A stretch of DNA of 64,000 nt from an uncultured Lachnospiraceae bacterium (GTDB lineage Bacteria > Bacillota > Clostridia > Lachnospirales > Lachnospiraceae), in assembly GCA_910580195.1 (NCBI GenBank), contig CAJTWA010000016.1, forward strand, positions 14,509 to 78,508. The letters run 5' to 3'. The position numbers were made by a program, and so were the translations under genes. Each line of letters opens with the position of its first letter. Position 1 is the first letter of the stretch. Under the pieces are notes generated by a model. The model had not been told where the DNA came from and searched no databases. It saw nothing but the letters and a program-made list of their open reading frames with translations. Below, one piece after another: positions 17,292 through 25,315 of this stretch.

Positions 17292-17990
17292 ATGAAGAAA
17301 GAAGAAATTTTTGAGAAGATAAAAGGCAAAGTCATCGTATCCTGCCAAGCAGTGCCGGGGGAACCTCTCTACGTGGAAGAAAAATCCATTATGTACCTGA
17401 TGGCCCGGGCAGCAAAGCAGGCAGGGACCCCGGCAATCCGCACCAGCAGCATCCGGGACGTCATTGCCATCAAGGAAGAAACCGGGCTCCCAGTCATCGG
17501 CCTTGTGAAAATCCAGTATGACGGCTTTGAAAGCTACATCACCCCTACCATGAAGGAAGTGGACGATTTGGTAGCGGCAGGTTCAGACGTAATTGCCTTA
17601 GACTGCACGCAGCAGAAGCGCGGGGATGGGAAGACCGTCAGCCAGTTCATCACGGAAGTCCGTGAAAAATACCCGGAGGCTGTCCTGATGGCAGACATTT
17701 CCACCTATGAGGAAGGCGTGAATGCATGGAAGCTGGGCATGGACATCGTAGGGACTACCATGAGCGGCTATACCAGCTATACCCCTAAGCTGGACGGCCC
17801 GGATTATGAGCTGGTAAGGAAACTGTCCGCAGAGCTTACGGTCCCAGTCATCGGGGAAGGCAGGGTCCACAGCCCAGAACAAGCCGTAGAAATGCTAGAG
17901 GCAGGGGCGTTTGCAGTGGTGGTAGGCGGCGCCATTACAAGGCCGTTAGAAATTGCGCAGCGTTTCATCAAGGCAGTGGAAGGCAGGTAA
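17292..17990 (+). CDS. nanE: N-acetylmannosamine-6-phosphate 2-epimerase
   Basis: 232 residues of the NanE family. It converts ManNAc-6-P to GlcNAc-6-P for NagA. Visible are VIVSCQAVPGEPLY at the N-terminus, GLVKIQYDGFESYITPT, the catalytic-region DVIALDCTQQKRGDG, and VIGEGRVHSPEQA followed by FAVVVGGAITRP at the phosphate site. ATG 17292 has AAGGAGGA upstream, and the ORF start at 17259 lies in the hairpin region. It ends three bases before the SGNH gene. Confidence 0.93.
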   Translation: MKKEEIFEKIKGKVIVSCQAVPGEPLYVEEKSIMYLMARAAKQAGTPAIRTSSIRDVIAIKEETGLPVIGLVKIQYDGFESYITPTMKEVDDLVAAGSDVIALDCTQQKRGDGKTVSQFITEVREKYPEAVLMADISTYEEGVNAWKLGMDIVGTTMSGYTSYTPKLDGPDYELVRKLSAELTVPVIGEGRVHSPEQAVEMLEAGAFAVVVGGAITRPLEIAQRFIKAVEGR

Positions 17991-17993
17991 GCC

Positions 17994-18641
17994 ATGAAAA
18001 AGCATATCATCTGTTTTGGGGATTCCAACACCCACGGGTACTGCGCCATGACAAACGGCCGTTTCAGCGAGGAAGAGCGGTGGACCTGCCTCCTCCAGAA
18101 GAAGCTGGGGGAGGATTACCTCATTCTTGAGGAAGGCTTAAGCGGCCGTACCACATGCTTCACAGACCCCATCCATGAGGGGCTTTGCGGCTTGGATTAC
18201 ATTTATCCCTGCCTGATGAGCCATGAGCCGGTGGACCTTTTGGTAATCATGCTAGGCACCAATGACACCAAGGAACGGTTCGGCTCCTCAGCCGCCTGCA
18301 TTGCCCTTGGCATGAAACGCCTTGTGGAAAAGGCCATCGCCACCAAGGACTGCTGGCGGGACGGCAAGGCAAATATCCTGATTGTAACGCCCCAGAATAT
18401 CGCCCCAGAATACGAGGGCACGGAGGTGGGCTGCACCATGGGCAGGGGCTGCGCAGAAAAATCGGAGCTCTTGGCCGAAGAATTCCGCAAGGTTGCAGAG
18501 CTTGTGGGCTGCCATTATCTGGACGGGAATAAAGTAGTTTCGGCAAAGCCCAACAGCATCGACTACATGCACCTGACCGGGGAAGGCCACCGGCAGCTTG
18601 CGGATGCGCTGGAGGGGGAAATCCGCAGGCTCCTGGGCTGA
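17994..18641 (+). CDS. SGNH/GDSL hydrolase, possible sialate O-acetylesterase
   Basis: 215 residues. The four SGNH blocks are visible: GDSNTHGY (nucleophile Ser), GLSGRTT, MLGTNDTK, and DYMHLTGEGH with the catalytic His. There is no signal peptide, so it acts in the cytoplasm. Translationally close to nanE, it could remove O-acetyl groups from imported sialic acids before the lyase step. That substrate is inferred from context, since related proteins are described only as arylesterases or lysophospholipase-like enzymes. Confidence 0.8.
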   Translation: MKKHIICFGDSNTHGYCAMTNGRFSEEERWTCLLQKKLGEDYLILEEGLSGRTTCFTDPIHEGLCGLDYIYPCLMSHEPVDLLVIMLGTNDTKERFGSSAACIALGMKRLVEKAIATKDCWRDGKANILIVTPQNIAPEYEGTEVGCTMGRGCAEKSELLAEEFRKVAELVGCHYLDGNKVVSAKPNSIDYMHLTGEGHRQLADALEGEIRRLLG

Positions 18642-18762
18642 TTTTTTGATAAGGTATTGCAGGCATTGGCTTTTTCTGGTAGGATAACAGTTAAGGGTTT
18701 TAAAGAGGGCCGCAGCGCCCTTTGCATCCCTTAAGAATAAGCGAAAGGTAAGGAGAAGGGTT

Positions 18763-19107
18763 ATGCCATTTATCAATTCAAGGGTAAGCGTGCCAATGTC
18801 TGGGGAACAGAAAACATCTGTCAAGGAGAAGCTTGGGCAGGCCATTTCCATAATCCCCGGCAAGTCTGAGGATTGGCTGATGGTCGAGTTTGCAGATAAC
18901 TGCGACTTGTATTTCCAAGGGGATGGCGGGCAGCCTGCAGCATTTGTGGAAGTGAAGGTTTTCGGCAGTTTTTCCGACGAAGCCGCTGAAAAACTTACCG
19001 AGGCAGTATGCAGCCTGTATGAACAGGAACTGCAGATCCCGAAAGGGCGCATTTATGTGAAATATGAGGAAGTCAGCAAATGGGGATGGAATGGCAGGAA
19101 TTTCTAG
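18763..19107 (+). CDS. MIF-like tautomerase family protein
   Basis: 114 residues. It begins MPFINSRVSV, so Pro2 becomes the N-terminal catalytic proline after Met removal, as in macrophage migration inhibitory factor and 4-oxalocrotonate tautomerase relatives. The internal MVEFADNCDLYFQGD and VEVKVFG strands match the MIF fold. The usual reaction is keto-enol tautomerisation, and the physiological substrate is unknown. It lies 121 bases after the SGNH gene in the same direction and may be the last gene of the sialic acid operon or separate. AAGGAGAAGGGTT precedes ATG 18763. Confidence 0.82.
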   Translation: MPFINSRVSVPMSGEQKTSVKEKLGQAISIIPGKSEDWLMVEFADNCDLYFQGDGGQPAAFVEVKVFGSFSDEAAEKLTEAVCSLYEQELQIPKGRIYVKYEEVSKWGWNGRNF

Positions 19108-19160
19108 CCTTCCAAAATGCTAGGCTCAGAAAAGGATGAAAAGGCAAAAATAGCCGGCTG

Positions 19161-19200
19161 TAAAAAGGTGGCGTTCCTGTCCGTTAGCAGGAACGCCACC
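19161..19200 (-). terminator. Terminator of the leftward AraC gene
   Basis: GGTGGCGTTCCTG (19167-19179) pairs perfectly with CAGGAACGCCACC (19188-19200). On the minus strand the stem is followed by TTTTTA, so it terminates transcription coming from 19330-20148. Confidence 0.85.
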
Positions 19201-19202
19201 TT

Positions 19203-19326
19203 GGCATATTTTCCATGCAATGGCGGCCGCATTGCCCTGCCTTCGTCTGCAAGGGAACCCGCATGGCATATCTTCCATGCAATGGCGGCCGCATTGCCCT
19301 GCTTCCGTCTGCAAGGGGATCCGCAT
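19203..19326. repeat. Two direct copies of a 62-bp unit
   Basis: 19203-19264 and 19265-19326 are near-identical, both containing CCATGCAATGGCGGCCGCAT. They are placed between the AraC stop codon and its terminator. No ORF is supported. Confidence 0.85.
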
Positions 19327-19329
19327 GGT

Positions 19330-20148
19330 TTATCCTCTGCGGCTCCGGTATTCGCTGGGGCTTGCCCCCATTTTCTGCCGGAAGATACGGGAGAAGTACA
19401 GGGGGTCAATGTAGCTGACGGAATGGGCGACTGCCCGGACGGACAAATCCGTATTTTTCAGGAGGATGCAGGCTTTGCGCATACGGTAATCCAGCAGGTA
19501 GCTTTGGATGGACATGCCGGTAAAAGCCTTGAACATCCGGTGCAGGTAGGAGCGGTTGATGCCCAAGGCGTCTGCAATGTCTTGGATGGTGATGGAATCG
19601 CAGTAGTGGTCTTCAATGTACTGCAATGCCCGTTCCGCATGACTTTGCTTATCATCGTTTTGCTGCAGCTTTCCGCTTGGGAACTTGGCGGCCAGCAGGA
19701 ACAGGTATTCGTACATAATGCTGTTCATCACCAAATCCCGGTTTTGCGGCAGCTTGTCTGCTTCAGACATTTTCTCATGGCAGAGCCTAAGCTGCGGGTC
19801 TTCCCCATAGTGGGCGACAAGGCTGTCCGGGAGGGAGGTCCGCTCCAAGTACCCGCGGACTTTAATGCCCTGCATCCCAATCCATGTATAGGTCCAGGGT
19901 TCGTGCTTGTCTGCCTCATAGTAGATAAGCTCATCTGGGCAGATCAAAAAGGCGTCCCCCGCCCTTAGGCGGAATAGTTCTCCCCGTGCCTTGTAAATGC
20001 CCTTGCCGTCTAGGACGTAGTGGATCAAATACCCGTTGCGCATAATCGGCCCATAGCTGTGGCCGGGGGCGCAGTTTTCATACCCGCAGGTATAAATCAT
20101 TGCGTCAATGTTCCGGTAGAAATCATTGGAAAAAATATAATCCAGCAT
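19330..20148 (-). CDS. AraC-family regulator with N-terminal cupin
   Basis: 272 residues. The N-terminal AraC_binding cupin (about 20-160) has the segment RAGDAFLICPDELIYYEADK. The C-terminal double HTH (about 170-270) has IQDIADALGINRSYLHRMF and ending IFRQKMGASPSEYRS. ATG 20148 is preferred over 20154 because GGAGG is eight bases from it but only two from 20154. It is divergent from the EIIBCA gene at 20346, so it probably controls that PTS in response to a sugar. Confidence 0.87.
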   Translation of the reverse strand: MLDYIFSNDFYRNIDAMIYTCGYENCAPGHSYGPIMRNGYLIHYVLDGKGIYKARGELFRLRAGDAFLICPDELIYYEADKHEPWTYTWIGMQGIKVRGYLERTSLPDSLVAHYGEDPQLRLCHEKMSEADKLPQNRDLVMNSIMYEYLFLLAAKFPSGKLQQNDDKQSHAERALQYIEDHYCDSITIQDIADALGINRSYLHRMFKAFTGMSIQSYLLDYRMRKACILLKNTDLSVRAVAHSVSYIDPLYFSRIFRQKMGASPSEYRSRRG

Positions 20149-20217
20149 AAGCATGCCCTCCTGCCCAAAATAGTCATAATCTTCAATGCCTAAGTCACAT
20201 TTCTCTATATACTTTTG

Positions 20218-20246
20218 ATTATACCAAGCTATAATAGTAGTTACAA
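20218..20246 (-). promoter_or_regulatory. Promoter of the AraC gene
   Basis: On the minus strand: TTGTAA (20246-20241), 17-base spacer, TATAAT (20223-20218). A plus-strand TATAAT at 20230-20235 could serve the PTS gene but has no clear -35. Confidence 0.55.
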
Positions 20247-20345
20247 GAGGCAGCCAAAAAAGAAAAAAGGACGCTGTTCCGCTGCGGCCGCAGGGAAATC
20301 CAAACAGGGAGGCCTTGGAAACAAAGAGAAATGGAGGAGCATGGA

Positions 20346-22418
20346 ATGGATGCGAATAAAAGGCAGAGATATGAAAAAATATCCATAGAGCTGACCGGGC
20401 TTGTGGGCGGCAGGGAGAACATACAGGGCGTGGCTCATTGTGCGACGCGCCTTAGGATTGTCCTTAAGGACAATGATTTGGCAGACTTAAAGGCCATTGA
20501 GGACGTGGACCTTGCAAAAGGGGTGTTCGTCGCAGGGGACCAGGTGCAGATTATTTTCGGCGCTGGGCTGGTGAATGACGTATATGAGGTATTTGCAGAA
20601 CAAAACAATATGAAAAACATGAGCCTAAGCGACTTAAAGACGGAGGCCAACAAGAAAATGAACCCCTTGCAGCGGATCATCAAGGCGTTGTCTGACGTAT
20701 TTGTGGACATTATGCCGGGAATCCTTGCAGCGGCCTTGCTGACAGGGCTTTCCGGGGTGCTTGGGAACCTTGAATTTGTGAAAGCCAGCGATACCTTATA
20801 TGGGATTAACCGGCTGATTAACATTTCCTCCGGGGCAATTTTCGGGTTCCTGCCCCTGGCTGTGTCATACAGCGCCTGCAAGCGGTTTGGCGGGCGCCCC
20901 ATCCTTGGCATTGTCATGGGATGCATTATGTTAAGCGACAGCCTTGCAAATGCTTATTCCGCAGCGCAGGGGACCGTGGAAGTCACCACCTTACATATTT
21001 TCGGCATGGGCGTGGACTTGGTAGGGTTCCAAGGGGGCATTATAGTTGCGCTGCTGATGGGCTTTGTGACGGCGAAGCTGGACGTTTTCTTTGAAAAGAA
21101 GGTGCCGGAGGTAATAAGGCTCTTAATTTCCCCATTGCTTACCACATTGGTAGGGGCGCTGCTCTTATTTACCGTTATCGGGCCGGCAGGCAGGGGGCTG
21201 TCCTCCGGGATTACCAACGGGCTGGTATGGATGACCCAGAACCTTGGGGTAGTTGGGTATGCAGTGTTCTCCGGCTTGCAGCAGCTTGTAGTAATTACAG
21301 GGCTGCACCATATTTTCGGGGCAATCGAAGCGCAGCTTTTAGCAGATACCGGGCGGAATTTTATCAACCCCTTGATGTCCGTGGCAATTATCGCACAGGG
21401 CGGGGCAGTGCTTGGCTACCTCCTGCGCCACAGGGACAACGGGAAGACGAGGGAATTATGCATCCCAAGTTTTATCTCGGTTCTGTTTGGGATTACGGAG
21501 CCGGCATTGTTCGGTATTAACATCCGGTATAAATTCCCCATTATCGGCGGCTGCATCGGCGGGGCGCTGGGCGGCATCGTTGTCTACTTTACAGACCTTG
21601 CAGCAGTGGGCTTCGGCACCACAGTCCTTCCGGGGATTGCCCTAGCAGACCCGGCAGGGAATGGGTATGTAAATTATGTCCTTGCACATGCAGTTGCCAT
21701 TGCCGGGGGCTTTATCATGACGCTGGTACTGGGCAGGTTTATGGATAAGGCGCCTGCAGATGCGGCAGCATTTGCTTCCGGGAACGGAGGGCGCGGGGCT
21801 GCCTCGTCTAATTCCGGGAACGGGGGCCAGGGAGCTGCCCTGTCTGGCTCCGGGAACGGGGGCCAGGGAGCTGCCCCATCTGGTTCTGGGGATGCAGGGC
21901 AGGGCGGCCCGGCAGGGGCGTCTGGGCAGGAGAGTTCCGGGGGACCTTCCGAAGCCCCGGCAGAGGAAATTTTCTGGGGCTATGCACAGGGCCAGCAGAT
22001 TGCAATGGAAGACGTGCCGGATGAAACCTTTGCAAATAAGGTGTTAGGGGACGGCGTCGCTGTCCTTCCGGAAACAGGGAAGGTCTATGCCCCGGCCGAC
22101 GGCACAGTCTTAAGTGTTTTTGACACAAAACATGCAGTCTGCTTTGCCAGCAGGTACGGCACGGAAATTTTAATCCACATCGGGGTAGACACCGTGAACC
22201 TGCAAGGGAAATATTTTACAGCCCATGTAAAAGACGGCGACGCCGTTAAACAGGGGCAGCTATTGATTGAATTTGACAAAGAGAAGATTGAAAATGCAGG
22301 GTACGCGACGGCAATCCCCATGATTTTCACAGATTTGCCAGACGGGAAACGGCTTGAGCCATCCGCTCCCGGGGCAATGGCAAAAAATACAAAAGCCGTC
22401 ATTGTCCGTAAAGGATAG
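20346..22418 (+). CDS. PTS transporter subunit IIBCA, beta-glucoside/sucrose type
   Basis: 690 residues. EIIB carries Cys in GVAHCATRLRIV. EIIC follows (about 115-470). EIIA comes last, with KHAVCF and ILIHIGVDTVNL (phospho-His). Between EIIC and EIIA is a low-complexity linker of about 55 residues made of repeats like SGNGGQGAA, encoded by tandem DNA repeats at about 21775-21900. ATG 20346 is preferred over 20331 because GGAGGAG lies between them. It is divergent from an AraC regulator and has no glycosidase beside it, so the substrate is open: a beta-glucoside, sucrose, trehalose or GlcNAc-type sugar. It needs HPr and enzyme I from elsewhere, perhaps those at 6.3-8.2 kb. Confidence 0.9.
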   Translation: MDANKRQRYEKISIELTGLVGGRENIQGVAHCATRLRIVLKDNDLADLKAIEDVDLAKGVFVAGDQVQIIFGAGLVNDVYEVFAEQNNMKNMSLSDLKTEANKKMNPLQRIIKALSDVFVDIMPGILAAALLTGLSGVLGNLEFVKASDTLYGINRLINISSGAIFGFLPLAVSYSACKRFGGRPILGIVMGCIMLSDSLANAYSAAQGTVEVTTLHIFGMGVDLVGFQGGIIVALLMGFVTAKLDVFFEKKVPEVIRLLISPLLTTLVGALLLFTVIGPAGRGLSSGITNGLVWMTQNLGVVGYAVFSGLQQLVVITGLHHIFGAIEAQLLADTGRNFINPLMSVAIIAQGGAVLGYLLRHRDNGKTRELCIPSFISVLFGITEPALFGINIRYKFPIIGGCIGGALGGIVVYFTDLAAVGFGTTVLPGIALADPAGNGYVNYVLAHAVAIAGGFIMTLVLGRFMDKAPADAAAFASGNGGRGAASSNSGNGGQGAALSGSGNGGQGAAPSGSGDAGQGGPAGASGQESSGGPSEAPAEEIFWGYAQGQQIAMEDVPDETFANKVLGDGVAVLPETGKVYAPADGTVLSVFDTKHAVCFASRYGTEILIHIGVDTVNLQGKYFTAHVKDGDAVKQGQLLIEFDKEKIENAGYATAIPMIFTDLPDGKRLEPSAPGAMAKNTKAVIVRKG

Positions 22419-22465
22419 TTTCTGGGGAGCCAGCCATTGAGCTATTGCCTAAAAAGTGTGAGGGG

Positions 22466-22604
22466 GATGGGAACCAGCCATAGCCGAAAAAGGAAAAGGG
22501 GATGGGGATCAGCCATAGCCCAGAAAGGAAAAGGGGATGGGAACCAGCCATAGACCAGAAAGGAAAAGGGGATGGGAACCAGCCATAGCCCATAAAGAAA
22601 AAGG
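22466..22604. repeat. Four tandem copies of a 35-bp intergenic repeat
   Basis: Units start at 22466, 22501, 22536 and 22571. The core is GGGAACCAGCCATAG followed by a purine run GAAAGGAAAAGGG. The last unit is 34 bases. It lies in the 350-base gap after the PTS gene, and no ORF was accepted in it. Confidence 0.9.
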
Positions 22605-22700
22605 CATGGCAGGACGATATAGAATTACCGGCAGTTTTTAAGGGAAGGGGAGGCATGGCCGGAGGGGACGGTTACAAATTTTAGAAAAATTATCGGAATA

Positions 22701-22745
22701 CCCATCCAGCTTTCTGGCAATTCCAGAAGCGGCAGGATGGGTGTT
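22701..22745 (+). terminator. Hairpin upstream of the HAD gene
   Basis: CCCATCC pairs with GGATGGG (22735-22741), with inner pairing TTCTGG/CCAGAA, followed by TGTTT. It is a weak terminator or leader structure ending the PTS transcript. Confidence 0.4.
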
Positions 22746-22768
22746 TCGGGAGGATTGAGGAAAAAAGT

Positions 22769-23602
22769 ATGGATAGGAAATTGATTTTTTTAGATATTGA
22801 CGGGACTTTGGTGGATGCATTTGCAAAGCCAACTGAACGTGTCGTGGAGGCATTGCGGAAAGCGAGGGAAAACGGGCATCTGTTATTCCTGTGCACGGGG
22901 CGCAGCATGCCGCTGATTGCCAGCGATATTTGGGAGATTGGCTTTGACGGGGTGATTGCCAGCGCTGGGGGGCATATCGAGGTTGGGGGCAATGTGGTGT
23001 TTGACAGCCTCCTTCCAGAAGAAACCATACAGGAGTGCCTTTCCGTATTCCACGCCCATGAGGTGTATTGCAGGATTGAAACGCCGGAGGGGATTTATTC
23101 CGATACCCAGATGCAGGAGCTGTTAGAGGACGCATGTCCGGATCCGTCCAATTCCGAGCTGATCCGCATGCAGAAGGAACTGAAATCAGGGGTACGGATC
23201 CGCTCTTATGAAGAGTATCCCTGCCAAGGGGCATATAAAATCTGCTTTACCAGCAAAAAGGTGTCCGCAATTGAGGAAACGGAAAGAAGCCTAGGGGACC
23301 GGTTCAAATTTGTCATGTACCCCTACGCAGCAAATATGGCCTGCATTAACGGGGAAATCATCCCCAATGAGGTGGACAAGGGAAAGGGCATGGAATTGGT
23401 CTGCCAGCAGTTTGGCGCAAGCTTGGAGGATACCATTGCATTCGGCGACAGCATGAACGATTACGAGATGATGGAAACCGCAGGGATCAGCGTTGCCATG
23501 GGAAATGCATGTGAGGAACTGAAAAGCGTTGCGGACGTTGTCTGCAAAACCGTAAAAGAGGACGGCGTTTATTACGGGTTCCAGCGGCTGGGGCTGATTT
23601 AA
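22769..23602 (+). CDS. Cof-type HAD-IIB family phosphatase
   Basis: 277 residues. HAD motif I is FLDIDGTLVD (nucleophile and acid Asp), motif II LFLCTGRS, motif III Lys near VDKGKGMELV, and motif IV AFGDSMNDYEMM. The large C2B cap lies between about residues 85 and 190. Such enzymes dephosphorylate sugar phosphates, flavin or pyridoxal phosphates, and the substrate is not predictable. It is followed 13 bases later by a DUF3788 gene, so the two are probably cotranscribed. Confidence 0.9.
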   Translation: MDRKLIFLDIDGTLVDAFAKPTERVVEALRKARENGHLLFLCTGRSMPLIASDIWEIGFDGVIASAGGHIEVGGNVVFDSLLPEETIQECLSVFHAHEVYCRIETPEGIYSDTQMQELLEDACPDPSNSELIRMQKELKSGVRIRSYEEYPCQGAYKICFTSKKVSAIEETERSLGDRFKFVMYPYAANMACINGEIIPNEVDKGKGMELVCQQFGASLEDTIAFGDSMNDYEMMETAGISVAMGNACEELKSVADVVCKTVKEDGVYYGFQRLGLI

Positions 23603-23615
23603 AGGAGGCGCGCAG

Positions 23616-24041
23616 ATGGTGGATTTGCAGGATAAGGGGCACTGCCCCACATTGGAAGAAATCGGGGAGTATGTGAAAAATCCAGTGTTCCTTGTATTCT
23701 GCTCCGAGATGAAGGAAATCTATAAATGCAGGGAAAAAATAGAATTCAGCTCCTGCAGCTGGGAAAGGGGCTGGAACATCAAATTTAAGAAGTCCGGGAA
23801 GACCTTGTGTACCGTCTATCCCCGGGAGTCCTACTTCACCGCAATGGTCGTGGTGGGCAGGAAGGAACAGGAGGCGGTGGAATCCCTGCTGCCGGAATGT
23901 ACGGAACGGATGCAGGAAATTTACCATGGGACCAAGGAGGGGAATGGGCAGCGGTGGCTGATGGTGGACTTGGAGGACGTGGACGGGGTATACCGGGACG
24001 TGCTGTGGCTGGTGGAAATACGCCGGGGGACGCTGCGTTAG
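23616..24041 (+). CDS. DUF3788 family protein
   Basis: 141 residues, soluble, no signal. The pattern CSWERGWNIKFKKSGKTLCTVYPRESYFTAMVVV is the conserved core seen in DUF3788 proteins (small DNA-gyrase-inhibitor-like or heme-fold-like proteins of unknown role). AAAGGAGGC precedes ATG 23616. It lies close behind the HAD phosphatase. Function unknown. Confidence 0.7.
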   Translation: MVDLQDKGHCPTLEEIGEYVKNPVFLVFCSEMKEIYKCREKIEFSSCSWERGWNIKFKKSGKTLCTVYPRESYFTAMVVVGRKEQEAVESLLPECTERMQEIYHGTKEGNGQRWLMVDLEDVDGVYRDVLWLVEIRRGTLR

Positions 24042-24161
24042 TATGCCCCCAACCATGCAGCAGGGAGATGTTTGGGAACCGGGCGGCAGCCAAGGAAAGG
24101 GATGTAAGGCGCGGCCGAGCCTTGTGGCTGGCTGTAATGCCAGAAGAAAGGGAAAAATAGT

Positions 24162-24512
24162 ATGTATGCGTTAGTATTGTTGAATTTCATTGTGCCTTTT
24201 GTCATGGTTTTGGTTGGGTATCTTTTAAAGAAATATCCTGTGAAGGATATGGGTTCCCAAAATGGCTATAACACGCCGGCTTCACGGAAGTCCCAAGAAC
24301 ATTGGGATTATGCGCAGGGCATTGCACCTGGCATTTTTATGGGCATTGGCAAATGGTCTGGGATTGCGGAACTCATGTTAACAATTTTTTTGTTTGCAGG
24401 GAAAGCGCCTGTCGGCTGCTTTCTTGCAGCAGGCTCAGCCCTTGGGTTTTCCTGTTTAATTCTGGCATTTTATAAAACAGAAACTAGAATCAAAGAGAAA
24501 TTTGTGGTATGA
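24162..24512 (+). CDS. SdpI-like small membrane protein
   Basis: 116 residues with three hydrophobic segments (about 3-25, 62-82 and 86-106) and between the first two the segment NGYNTPASRKSQEHWDYAQ, which matches the GYRTPxSMKxxExW signature of SdpI/YhfL-type proteins. SdpI itself gives immunity to the SdpC toxin and sequesters its repressor. This shorter form only shares the signature, so immunity is not proven. No toxin gene is adjacent. Confidence 0.7.
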   Translation: MYALVLLNFIVPFVMVLVGYLLKKYPVKDMGSQNGYNTPASRKSQEHWDYAQGIAPGIFMGIGKWSGIAELMLTIFLFAGKAPVGCFLAAGSALGFSCLILAFYKTETRIKEKFVV

Positions 24513-24611
24513 TTGTGGTAAAGTTTATAAGTAAAACAGCCATGGCAGAAGCAGAGGGCTCCCAACAGGGGTAGGAAGGCAGGCAGCCATGGCAGAAAGA
24601 AGGAGCATACA

Positions 24612-24875
24612 ATGGGAAGACGCACAGCTTTACCGCAGATCAAGCTCTCCGATGCCCAAAAAGCCAAGCTGAATTCTGAGATAAAGTCATTCTACCTTGA
24701 CGAGCGGGGCGAAGAAATCGGCATGATAGAGCAAATGCAGCTATTGGATCTGTTTGAACAGAAACTGGCGCCAGTTGTCTACAACAAGGCTCTGGATGAT
24801 GCAAAGAGGTGGTTTGCGCAGATGATGGAGAATTTGGATTCTGATTTTTATGCATTGTACAAGGAGGAAGGGTAG
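24612..24875 (+). CDS. DUF2164 family protein
   Basis: 87 residues. It matches the DUF2164 pattern (LSDAQKAKLNSEIKSFYLDE, EEIGMIEQMQLLDLF, APVVYNKALDDAKRWF), a small helical, acidic cytoplasmic protein family of unknown function. AAAGAAGGAG lies a few bases before ATG 24612. It is followed by a 440-base stretch that holds a gene remnant and the BlaI-type promoter. Confidence 0.8.
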   Translation: MGRRTALPQIKLSDAQKAKLNSEIKSFYLDERGEEIGMIEQMQLLDLFEQKLAPVVYNKALDDAKRWFAQMMENLDSDFYALYKEEG

Positions 24876-24937
24876 CCATTCCCTTCCTCTAATGATTTTC
24901 ACCTTAAGATTGCCCTTGTAGATGATATGATAGGATA

Positions 24938-25108
24938 ATGGATATATATTTTGACGGTAACTTCTTTGGAATTTCTTTGTATTTCTGAATCAGTTCTTTT
25001 TATTGGATTCCACATCCTGTAGTAGCTTTGTTAGATTCTATTCGTTCACAGCCTGAGATTTTTGAAATGATGGAAGGAAAAGTTTTTCCAAAAGTACTTG
25101 ACTTTTAA
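24938..25108 (+). pseudogene. Possible gene remnant with one in-frame TGA
   Basis: From ATG 24938 the frame runs 57 codons to TAA 25106-25108 with a single internal TGA at codon 17. The piece after it reads protein-like (SQPEIFEMMEGKVFPKVLDF). It has no good ribosome site and its 3' end overlaps the -35 of the PBP promoter. It is more likely a decayed fragment than a working gene, and the family is not recognised. Confidence 0.3.
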
Positions 25109-25126
25109 ATCTTACTATTGTAATAT
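25098..25126 (+). promoter_or_regulatory. Promoter of the PBP/beta-lactamase-fusion operon
   Basis: TTGACT (25098-25103), 17-base spacer, TAATAT (25121-25126). It leaves a leader of roughly 185 bases before the PBP start. Both BlaI-type dyads overlap or follow it. Confidence 0.7.
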
Positions 25127-25157
25127 CTATGCAATCGCTAATCTTACATATGTAGTA
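25110..25157. promoter_or_regulatory. Two BlaI-type operators
   Basis: TCTTACTATTGTAATA (25110-25125) and TCTTACATATGTAGTA (25142-25157). Their centres are 32 bases apart, about three helical turns. The same motif, TCTTAC-N3-TGTAATA, occurs in front of blaI at 33789-33804 and agrees with the known BlaI/MecI operator core TTACA..TGTAA. The first overlaps the -10 box and the second lies just downstream of the start point, so binding should block transcription. Confidence 0.8.
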
Positions 25158-25315
25158 GAAAAGCAGTTTTTTCGCAGATTGCCAGAAGCAGGACAGAAAA
25201 AAGAACAAATAGCGGTAAGCGGCGAAAAAGAGCAGAGCAGAAAAGAGCGAAAGGCCTATGGAGGACTGCACGGCGGCAGCAGGGCAAAGCAAAAGGGAAC
25301 AAGGAGGGAACATCC

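Noticed and set aside
19117..19968. 283-codon plus-strand frame over the AraC gene
   Set aside because: Crosses a strong terminator and the 62-bp repeats and lies opposite a clear AraC regulator.
22466..22604. CRISPR array at the 35-bp repeats
   Set aside because: Units are head-to-tail without spacers and no cas gene is near.
24938..25108. In-frame TGA as a possible selenocysteine codon
   Set aside because: No SECIS-like hairpin was seen after the TGA, no redox motif surrounds it, and the frame lacks a ribosome site. A decayed fragment is simpler.
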